The notes below the pieces were generated by a model. The model ran no database searches, was not told the DNA's origin, and saw nothing but the letters and a program-made list of their open reading frames with translations. Positions 53,236 to 62,208 of a DNA stretch of 64,000 bases are shown here, piece after piece. The position numbers were made by a program, and so were the translations under genes. The DNA is from CAVUAF01 sp963739375 (lineage in GTDB: Bacteria; Acidobacteriota; Terriglobia; Terriglobales; Acidobacteriaceae): contig CAVUAF010000014.1 of assembly GCA_963739375.1 (NCBI GenBank), positions 744,001-808,000 of the forward strand. Direction: 5' to 3'. How positions within the stretch are numbered: the stretch's first letter is position 1; the number at the start of each line of letters is the position of its first letter.

Positions 53236-53928
53236 CTACTGCTCGTCCTTTCCCAGCTGCTGCGCGAAGTTGCGCACCAGCGCGCGGTCGGTCCCGGGGT
53301 CCACCTGGATGCGCTGTTCCGCCAGTTCGACCGCCAGTGCCGCAGCATAGGCTTTCAGGTCGCGGCGGGCGAGACGCGAGCAGGCGTCAATCTCCTGCTC
53401 GGCGGTGGCGATGATGCGCTGCTTGTCCTCCGCGGCGGCGGCGGCGATGCGCTCCTCCTCGCGCCGCGCTTCGGCGTCGGCCTCCCCGCGCATCTGCGCG
53501 ATCTCGCTGTCGAGCCGCCCCAGACGCGCTTCGATCTCTGCCAGGCGCGCGTTGGCTTCGGCGCTCAGGCGGCGCGCTTCCTCCATCTGGCTGCGGATCG
53601 CCTCGGTGCGCGCACGGAACCATGCCGGCAGCTTCGATTTCATGAAAAAACCAATCAGCGCCGCTACCACCGCGAAGTTGATGAGGATGAAGACCCAGTA
53701 GGCGGTGGTCGGGCTCATGCCCGTGAGGTGGGCCAGCCAGCGCACGGCGGGCGACAGCCGGAAGGCTTCCGTTTCGTCGGCCGCGGCTTCCTTGGCGGCG
53801 ACGCGGTGCTGGCCGGCGGCGGCGTTTGGGGCCGAACTCGGCGACGCCTGCGCGACCACCGGCGCGGCCATGGCAAGAAAGGCCGTCACCAGCAGCGCGA
53901 AGGCAGCAATGCGCAGCCGGCGGTTCAT
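53236..53928 (-). CDS. atpF: ATP synthase b subunit with a long N-terminal extension
   Basis: 230 residues. A signal-like N-terminus (IAAFALLVTAFLAMAAPVVA) and a 60-residue Ala/Gly spacer precede the usual membrane anchor (YWVFILINFAVVAALIGFFM) and a long coiled coil (ARRLSAEANARLAEIEARLG). Such extensions occur in Acidobacteriota and other phyla. With the next-upstream b' gene it forms a heterodimeric stalk. Confidence 0.88.
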   Translation of the reverse strand: MNRRLRIAAFALLVTAFLAMAAPVVAQASPSSAPNAAAGQHRVAAKEAAADETEAFRLSPAVRWLAHLTGMSPTTAYWVFILINFAVVAALIGFFMKSKLPAWFRARTEAIRSQMEEARRLSAEANARLAEIEARLGRLDSEIAQMRGEADAEARREEERIAAAAAEDKQRIIATAEQEIDACSRLARRDLKAYAAALAVELAEQRIQVDPGTDRALVRNFAQQLGKDEQ

Positions 53929-54389
53929 CGTGGTCCCCCCGCGGCCATCCCGGGATTCAATACCGTCTGCATGATGGCGGCGGCCAGCCGCTCGGTTTCC
54001 TGCTGCAGGCCGGAGCGGGCGGCGGTGGCCTCCTGCTCGATCTGGCGGAGGGCCTGCTGCACGCGGGCCTCGGCGGCGGCGCGGGCCTCGGTGGCGGCGG
54101 TAGTGCGGGCGGCAAGCGCCTGCTGGCGGCGCTGTTCGAGTGCCTTGAAGATGGCGGTGCGGGCGGCGCGCAAGTGCTGCTCGTACTCCGCGGTGCGGGT
54201 TTCGGCGGCGGCAATGTCCGATTTCGCGCGGGCGAAGGCGCCTTCGGTCTTGGCATAGCGCTCGGCCAGCGCCTTTTCCAGCGGGGCGGCCACCAGCGTC
54301 CGATAGATCCCAAACAGCAGCAGCAGGATCGCGACCGTGGGGATCGCTCCAAGCAGTAGTTCGCCTAGTTGGCGCAGTGTCTCTTCCAT
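53925..54389 (-). CDS. atpF': ATP synthase b' (second b-type) subunit
   Basis: 154 residues. One N-terminal helix (AIPTVAILLLLFGIYRTLV) and a long coiled coil (PLEKALAERYAKTEGAFARA, AAETRTAEYEQHLRAARTAI). First gene of the operon on the minus strand. Its stop overlaps the atpF start (ATGA). Genes for subunits a and c are not adjacent and must lie elsewhere. Confidence 0.85.
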   Translation of the reverse strand: MEETLRQLGELLLGAIPTVAILLLLFGIYRTLVAAPLEKALAERYAKTEGAFARAKSDIAAAETRTAEYEQHLRAARTAIFKALEQRRQQALAARTTAATEARAAAEARVQQALRQIEQEATAARSGLQQETERLAAAIMQTVLNPGMAAGGPR

Positions 54390-54549
54390 TTTTCTGCGGG
54401 CGGAGCGTCTATAAGGAAACCGAGCGGATGGGCTCTAAAACTAATGAAATTAACACTCTGGAGCGGTCGCCGTCAACGAAGCGGCGGCCCCGGTAATGGG
54501 TCGGTTTGGGCGTGGTGCGGACGCCCGCGTCCGCAGGAAGCAACCCGGC

Positions 54550-54612
54550 TTTCACTGACAACTGAGAACTGGGAACTGAGAACTGCTCCTGAGCGCGAGG
54601 CGAAGGATCCCT
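54550..54612. repeat. TGAGAACTG word cluster plus GCGAAGGATCC word
   Basis: ACTGACAACTGAGAACTGGG then AACTGAGAACTGCTCCTGAG then GCGAGGCGAAGGATCCC. A single arm of the TCAGTTCT-type repeat followed by the end of the GTCATCCTGAGC-type repeat. Confidence 0.55.
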
Positions 54613-54685
54613 ACCCCGCCCAGCCCACCCACGCTGCCAACCGCTTTCCAACCGGGAACGCTCGTGAATTTGGGGGTTGCCGCGC

Positions 54686-54713
54686 TTGACAGGCCGGGGG
54701 AAAGGGGTACGAT
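54686..54713 (+). promoter_or_regulatory. Sigma-70-like promoter
   Basis: TTGACA (54686-54691), 16-bp spacer, TACGAT (54708-54713). No protein gene follows for 300 bp, but the hairpin at 54746-54796 does. A transcript would start near 54720. Confidence 0.55.
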
Positions 54714-54719
54714 ATGCGT

Positions 54720-54806
54720 ATCACCTCCGATCCGATTCAGGGTCGAATGGGCTTACGGTCAAGAAATCGTCACCGCTTCTTGACCGTCGGCCCATTTAAT
54801 TTTCCA
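54720..54806 (+). ncRNA. Candidate small RNA with terminal hairpin
   Basis: Directly downstream of the promoter. A long hairpin has arms AATGGGCTTACGGTCAAGAA (54746-54765) and TTCTTGACCGTCGGCCCATT (54777-54796), with 18 of 20 pairs and an 11-nt loop, followed by TAATTTTCC. This could be an approximately 85-nt sRNA ending at a weak terminator. No family recognised. Confidence 0.4.
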
Positions 54807-54818
54807 CCGGCAAGGGAC

Positions 54819-54851
54819 CAAAGAAAAAGGGGGGCGGCACGCGCCGCCCCC
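54819..54851 (-). terminator. Rho-independent terminator on the minus strand
   Basis: Read on the minus strand: stem GGGGGCGGC / GCCGCCCCC (54843-54851 and 54830-54838) with a 4-nt loop, then TTTTTCTTT. What it terminates is unclear, because the neighbouring gene upstream on that strand lies outside this region; a short minus-strand transcript from 54850-55000 is possible. Confidence 0.7.
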
Positions 54852-54995
54852 AACACTGCAGAGTGTTTACCCCGGGTGAACCCGTGGTAATCAGCCAAAC
54901 CCCGCCGGAGAGAAAAAGTTGCGCACCCTCAGTCGGCCAGGCGGCAAGCGAAGGCTGCTGACTGACGACTGACCAACGGGCAGACTTTTTCACGC
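54852..54995. other. Structured non-coding stretch
   Basis: Contains the small hairpins ACACT-GCAG-AGTGT and CGGGT-GA-ACCCG and a GCTGACTGACGACTGACC word cluster. No open frame of interest. Lies between the terminator above and the -10 box of the kinase gene. Confidence 0.45.
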
Positions 54996-55001
54996 TATAA
55001 T
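54996..55001 (+). promoter_or_regulatory. -10 box for the kinase gene
   Basis: TATAAT at 54996-55001. No good -35 was found. It overlaps an in-frame ATG at 55000, which argues for translation from the ATG at 55018 on a very short leader. Confidence 0.5.
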
Positions 55002-55017
55002 GCGCGCCACTTCCGCG

Positions 55018-57690
<2,673 letters not shown>

Positions 57691-57731
57691 GCCGCATTGC
57701 TCGCCGGAGGCTGCGCGATTAGCATGAACTC

Positions 57732-58973
57732 GTGCGCGCCCCTCACCTGAACGCGACCAAGCCCGGCATGCTGTTCACCGAGATGTGCCGGGTGGCGGTG
57801 GACTCCTTCCGTCTGAACAAAGTCCGCTTTGCGCTGACCGCGGTGGGGATGGTGATCGGGACGGCCTCGCTGATTTTGGTGGTCACCATCGGGCTGACCG
57901 GCAAGCAGTACGTGCTGGCGCAGATCCAGGCGATCGGCGCCAACCTGATGACCGCCGAGTACACGGGCGGCGGCAACGGCACCATCAGCGCCACCCCGCA
58001 GGACTTCCTTACCCTGGACGACATGCACGCGGTGATGCGGCAGGTCCCGGGCATCCGCGCGGCCTCCCCGATGGCGGAACTGCAGGAACGCATCCCCATC
58101 GGCGGCGGCAAGGAGCGCGACGTCCTGGTGCTGGGCGTGAGCGACCAGTATCGCCAGATCCGCAATCTGGACGTCCCGGCGGGCCGCTTCTTCGACGACG
58201 AGGACGTACAGGCCCGCGCCAAGGTGGCCTGCCTGACGGACAAGCTGGCGGTCCGCCTCTACGGCAGCCAGGAAGCCGCCGTGGGCCAGACGCTGAAGAT
58301 CACCGGCCTGCCCTTCACCGTGATCGGCACCTTCCGCGAGCGGGTGGAAACCTTCGGGCAGTCGGAGGTGGCCGAGGACACCATTGCGATTCCCTACACC
58401 GTGGCGCGCTACTTTACCGGCGTCGACACCGTGAAGCAGATCTTCTTCTCCGCCGCCGACTCGGCTGAGGTGCCCCGCGCCACCGACGCCGTCCTGCAGG
58501 TGCTCAAGTCGCGGCACCGCGCCGAGTCCGCCTACCGCGTGCAGAACCTAACCGAGTTGCTGCGGGTGGCGGCGGAGACCGCCAACGCGCTCACCGTCGT
58601 CCTGTTCCTGATAGCCGCGGTGACGCTGCTGGTGAGCGGCGTGGGCATCATGAACATCATGCTGGCCAATGTGAGCGCGCGCATCCGCGAAATCGGGATT
58701 CGCAAGGCCATCGGCGCCACCCGGCGCGAGATTCGCATTCAGTTCCTGACCGAGGCGGTGTTCATCGCCCTCACCGGCGGCGTCATCGGCACGGTGATTG
58801 GCCTGGCGCTCCCCTTCTCGGTGCGCTTCTTTACCTCGTTCCGGGTGCCGATTTCCGGGCTCTCGGCCATCATCGCCATCCTGACCTCGACCCTGGTCGG
58901 CGTGATCTTCGGGACCCTGCCGGCCACCCGTGCGGCGCAGGCCGATCCCATCGAGAGCCTGCGCTACGAGTAG
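57732..58973 (+). CDS. MacB/FtsX-type ABC transporter permease
   Basis: 413 residues. N-terminal helix (LTAVGMVIGTASLILVVTIG), a periplasmic MacB_PCD domain (about 50-280), then three helices (VVLFLIAAVTLLVSGVGIMN, AVFIALTGGVIGTVIGLALP, SAIIAILTSTLVGVIFGTLP) with the conserved VSARIREIGIRKAIGA coupling loop. Exports antibiotics, lipoproteins or peptides in the family. No ATPase or membrane-fusion gene is adjacent. GTG start; an ATG 12 codons downstream is also possible. Confidence 0.9.
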   Translation: MRAPHLNATKPGMLFTEMCRVAVDSFRLNKVRFALTAVGMVIGTASLILVVTIGLTGKQYVLAQIQAIGANLMTAEYTGGGNGTISATPQDFLTLDDMHAVMRQVPGIRAASPMAELQERIPIGGGKERDVLVLGVSDQYRQIRNLDVPAGRFFDDEDVQARAKVACLTDKLAVRLYGSQEAAVGQTLKITGLPFTVIGTFRERVETFGQSEVAEDTIAIPYTVARYFTGVDTVKQIFFSAADSAEVPRATDAVLQVLKSRHRAESAYRVQNLTELLRVAAETANALTVVLFLIAAVTLLVSGVGIMNIMLANVSARIREIGIRKAIGATRREIRIQFLTEAVFIALTGGVIGTVIGLALPFSVRFFTSFRVPISGLSAIIAILTSTLVGVIFGTLPATRAAQADPIESLRYE

Positions 58974-59513
58974 CAGTTCTCAGTTCTTAGTTCTCAGTTC
59001 TCAGGGCAAGCAAGATCCCGGTTTAGCCCCGTACTGCCGCAATGCCCTGTCCCGCGTGTCCTTCGTGCGTCCTTCGTGTCCTTTGTGGTTCGCTCTTTCT
59101 GACCACTGACAACTGAGGGTGGAGCAGGCCTTCAGGCCTGCATCAAAGACACCCCTGGGAATGTCATCCTGAGCGAGCGCGACCCTGAGCGGAGCGAAGG
59201 GGCGAGTCGAAGGATCCCTACTCCGCCAGCACCGCGTTGCCGTTTGCCCCTTTTCCACCAAAGCGCCCTGCGCCTGGCATCTTCTCTTGGGGTTGTCATC
59301 CCGAGCGCCGCGAGGGATCTGGGTTTCGCTCTCTCTGGCAACTGGCAACCGACAACTGGGAACTGCTCCTTCGTGCCTTCCTTCGTGTCCTTTGTAGTTC
59401 GCTCCTTCTGGAGCCGCAGTGTCCCGCTCCCGCGAAACGAGCGGCTGACAGGTTGTTCTGAGAACTGGGAACTGAGAACTGGGAACTGAGAACTGGGAAC
59501 TGAGAACTGCTCT
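58974..59513. repeat. 540-bp patchwork of dispersed repeat words
   Basis: No gene. In order: TCAGTTCTTAGTTCTCAG words; CCTTCGTGTCCTTTGTGGTT words (59060-59095); ACCACTGACAACTGAGGG; a GCAGGCCTTCAGGCCTGC palindrome (59126-59143); the GTCATCCTGAGC...GAAGGATCCC repeat (59163-59217); GTCATCCCGAGC (59298); GGCAACCGACAACTGGGAAC; a second CCTTCGTGTCCTTTGTAGTT (59380-59400); a long run of GGGAACTGAGAACT words (59455-59510). It separates the MacB-like gene from the DksA-like gene. Confidence 0.7.
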
Positions 59514-59879
59514 CTAGCTGGCGGGTTCCACGCGGCCCTGTTCGACCTTTTCCTGGCAGTTGATGCAGTAGCGGGTCCAGGGCACGGCGTCGAGGCGCTT
59601 GCCGTTGATGTCTTCGCCGCAGGAGATGCACTGGCCGAAGACCCCTTCGCGGATGCGGCTGAGCGCCCCTTCCACCATCTGCAGCAGTTGCCGGTCGTTG
59701 TTGCTCTGGTGGAAGAGGAATTCCTTGTTGTAGGAGCTGGCGGCACGGTCGGCGATGTCCTGCGCCGATTCCAGGTCGGCCTCGCGGCCGTCCTGGGTAT
59801 TGCGCGTAACGGCGCGGCGGAGCGCCTGCTGCCGTTCTTCCAGCTGCTTCTTGAAATGTTCGAGCCGCTTCTTTTCCAT
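59514..59879 (-). CDS. DksA/TraR-type zinc-finger protein
   Basis: 121 residues. A coiled coil (LEHFKKQLEERQQALRRAVT) precedes a four-Cys zinc finger (FGQCISCGEDINGKRLDAV, TRYCINCQEK). Such proteins bind the RNA polymerase secondary channel and work with ppGpp. The Asp pair of true DksA at the coiled-coil tip is not clear here (ADLESAQDIADRAASSYN), so the role may differ. Start ATG 59879 with a GGAGAGGAG ribosome site; the frame continues upstream without homology. Confidence 0.9.
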   Translation of the reverse strand: MEKKRLEHFKKQLEERQQALRRAVTRNTQDGREADLESAQDIADRAASSYNKEFLFHQSNNDRQLLQMVEGALSRIREGVFGQCISCGEDINGKRLDAVPWTRYCINCQEKVEQGRVEPAS

Positions 59880-60082
59880 GTCTCCTCGCCGCTCCCCAGG
59901 CGCGAGCGCCGAGCCGGGTACAAACTCCAATGATATGCAGGCGCACGGGAAAGCGTCAACTTCCCCGGGCGGTATTTGGATGCCGCAACGCCGCCCCTTG
60001 ATTCCACCGGCGGCCCCCGCGGGGCTCGGCACGGGCGGCCCCGGGGAACGCCGGTGGCGGCGCTGCCTGCGCGACGTGCGGT

Positions 60083-60108
60083 AAAAAACCCCCGGCTTGC
60101 GCCAGGGG
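60083..60108 (-). terminator. Rho-independent terminator after the GvpL/F gene
   Basis: On the minus strand: stem CCCCTGGC / GCCGGGGG with a GCAA loop (60089-60108), followed by six T (60083-60088). It lies 27 bp past the GvpL/F stop. Confidence 0.85.
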
Positions 60109-60134
60109 TCAGAAAGGTCCGTCCGGCAATTCCG

Positions 60135-60863
60135 CTAGCTGATCATGCGCAGCTTGCCGGGCATGAAGTGGTAGGGCGGCCAGGGGCCGCTCAACATCAG
60201 TTCGCAGCCTTTCAACTGGCGCGCGGCGTTGTTGTAGCGGTTCTGGTATTTCTCGATGGCGTGGTGGTCGATGAGGTGGGCGATGTCGATGAGCATGCCG
60301 CCGGTATCGACCTTCTTGCAGCTCACTTCCTCTTCCAGCGGGTTAAACATCTTGTGCACCTGCACCGAGAGGGTGCGCGCCTTGGACTGCCGCTCGCGGT
60401 CGTGAATGGCTCGCTCGCGCAGCTTGGTGAGGTATTCGCCGCCCACGGCCGCGGGCAGCTCGACGTCGATGATCGCCGCCGCGCCGTCGCGCACGAAGAG
60501 CTTGAGGTGCATCTCCGCCTTGCCCCGCAAGCGGGTCACGGTCTCGCCAAACGACTTGCGGTTGGCGCGCACCGCGCGCCGCAGCGCTTCATCGCCCTCG
60601 AACACGGTGCCGAAGCGGAACGGCAGCACGGTGGTGGAGCGGAAACACTCGCTCACTACCCGCGCGTCCTCGAGAATCGCTTTCTGGTCCAGCTGCATCT
60701 CGGGGCTGTAGTCACTCACCATCACCAGAAACTCGCCGCTGGGATACCCGAACACCGGCGAGCCGGCGACACCACGCATGTTTTCGATGGGCTGGGGGCG
60801 GCGGGAATGATTCAGTTGCGGAAAGGCCTGTAACTCGGTGATGCAGTATGCGTACCACGCCAT
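60135..60863 (-). CDS. Gas vesicle protein GvpL/GvpF family
   Basis: 242 residues. MAWYAYCITELQAF, FEGDEALRRAVRANRKSFGE, STTVLPFRFGTVFEGDEAL and the C-terminal LKGCELMLSGPWPPYHFMPG are characteristic of GvpL/GvpF. In gas vesicle producers these assist shell assembly with GvpA. No gvpA, gvpN, gvpJ or other gvp gene is in the window, so it is an orphan; such orphans occur in non-floating bacteria with unknown roles. It has its own terminator. Confidence 0.88.
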   Translation of the reverse strand: MAWYAYCITELQAFPQLNHSRRPQPIENMRGVAGSPVFGYPSGEFLVMVSDYSPEMQLDQKAILEDARVVSECFRSTTVLPFRFGTVFEGDEALRRAVRANRKSFGETVTRLRGKAEMHLKLFVRDGAAAIIDVELPAAVGGEYLTKLRERAIHDRERQSKARTLSVQVHKMFNPLEEEVSCKKVDTGGMLIDIAHLIDHHAIEKYQNRYNNAARQLKGCELMLSGPWPPYHFMPGKLRMIS

Positions 60864-61401
60864 GTCCGTTTTCTCCGGGAAGCAGACGCAATTCCGGTGC
60901 GTCTGGCTGCAAATCGCCTGGGGGCCGTTGACTTTCGGACTTTAGGGCACGGGTCCAGAAGATGAACCCAGGTACTGAGAAGGAGTGGGGAGCACTCCCA
61001 CTCACTATCTTGATAGTAGCGCCAAAACGCGCTCCTAGCAACTGTTTCGCTGCCGGGATTTCCGGCGCAGCGCCGGGCCAGATTTTTTCGCGCCGCGGGT
61101 GACTCCCACCGGGGCCCGACCCCACGGATTCCACGGCCGCGCCTGGCCATCCGCTACCCGCCACCACCGCCCCCGGCTTCTTCGGCATTGCCGCGCCTCC
61201 CTGTCCACCCGGCGGACCGCGGCTAAAGGGCTGCGGATCAAGTGCTTGAGCGGGCCACGCGAGACCCGCCCGGACGCCCAGGACCTCCGCCGGTGGCCCA
61301 CTCCCGCGACCCGGTGTATCGTCATGGCGGTACCCCGGCGCAAGACCTGCAGGTCACGCGCCGCGGCTGCCCTGCAAGCCGCCCTCGGCTTGCTCTGAGC
61401 C
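60864..61401. other. Intergenic stretch of about 540 bp
   Basis: No convincing gene; long Arg/Pro/Gly-rich frames on both strands look like shadows of G+C-rich DNA. A CTATCTTGATAG near-palindrome lies near 61003-61014, upstream of the GvpL/F gene, and might be an operator. It also holds the start region of the phosphoribosyltransferase. Confidence 0.45.
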
Positions 61402-62061
61402 ATGACCTTCCGTGATCGCTTCGACGCCGGCCGGCGTCTCGCCACCGCGCTCGCCGCCTATGCGGGCCGTGACGACGTCACCGTGCTGGCCCTGCCGCGC
61501 GGCGGGGTGCCGGTTGCCTTCGAAGTGGCGCGCGCTTTGCATGCCCCGCTCGACGTGTTCATCGTGCGCAAGTTGGGGGCGCCGGCGCAGCCGGAGCTGG
61601 CCATGGGCGCCGTCGCCAGCGGCGGCGTGCGCGTGCTCAACGACGAGGTCGTCCGCTACCTCGGCGTGGATGGGGAGTGGATCGAGCGCGTCGCCGCCGC
61701 CGAGCAGTGCGAGATCGAGCGCCGGGAGCATCTCTACCGCGCCGGCCGCGCCGCCCCTGCCGTCGCCGGCCGGGTCGTCATCCTGGTGGACGACGGCCTC
61801 GCCACCGGCTCCACCATGAAGGCGGCGGCGCGGGCCCTGCGGCGGCAACAGCCGGCCCGCATCGTGGCCGCGGCCCCGGTCGCCTCGGCGTCCACCTGCA
61901 CCGAAATGTGCAGCGAGGTGGACGAGGTCGTTTGCCTGCTGACCCCCGAGGCCTTTTTCTCCGTCGGGCAGTGGTACGACGATTTTGAGCAGACCTCCGA
62001 CGAGGAAGTGCGCGACCTCCTGGCCCGCGCCGCGCGCTTCCCGGCGCCCCTGGCCACCTAG
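61402..62061 (+). CDS. Phosphoribosyltransferase-fold protein
   Basis: 219 residues. The PRPP-binding motif is RVVILVDDGLATGSTMKAAA (Asp-Asp followed by TGST). LPRGGVPVAFEVARAL and FIVRKLGAPAQPELAMGAVA are typical of the small ComF/erythromycin-esterase-linked PRTase group in soil bacteria. Substrate not assignable. The ATG follows a short leader; there is no obvious partner. Confidence 0.85.
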   Translation: MTFRDRFDAGRRLATALAAYAGRDDVTVLALPRGGVPVAFEVARALHAPLDVFIVRKLGAPAQPELAMGAVASGGVRVLNDEVVRYLGVDGEWIERVAAAEQCEIERREHLYRAGRAAPAVAGRVVILVDDGLATGSTMKAAARALRRQQPARIVAAAPVASASTCTEMCSEVDEVVCLLTPEAFFSVGQWYDDFEQTSDEEVRDLLARAARFPAPLAT

Positions 62062-62081
62062 CCGCCGGGGCGTTGGGGTGC

Positions 62082-62119
62082 CCCAGGTTCGCGCCCTGTT
62101 CTTGGGGCGCTAACCTGGG
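62082..62119. repeat. CCCAGGTT hairpin repeat, copy 1
   Basis: CCCAGGTTCGCGCCC pairs with GGGGCGCTAACCTGGG around a short TGTTCTT loop. A second copy lies at 62165-62202, 83 bp apart. They lie between convergent genes. Confidence 0.85.
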
Positions 62120-62164
62120 CGAAGGACTCCGTTGCCGAACTGGTAAGGGATGGGTGATGGGTGT

Positions 62165-62202
62165 CCCAGGTTCGCGCCCTGTTCTTGGGGCGCTAACCTG
62201 GG
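62165..62202. repeat. CCCAGGTT hairpin repeat, copy 2
   Basis: Identical to the copy at 62082-62119, including the loop. Part of a direct repeat that extends from a GGTG(C/T) prefix to CGAAG. It is 6 bp before the stop codon of the TPR protein on the minus strand. Confidence 0.85.
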
Positions 62203-62208
62203 CGAAGC

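Noticed and set aside
60712..61445. Arg/Pro-rich frames on the minus strand upstream of the GvpL/F gene
   Set aside because: Composition typical of shadow frames, no motif, and they overlap each other and the start of known genes.
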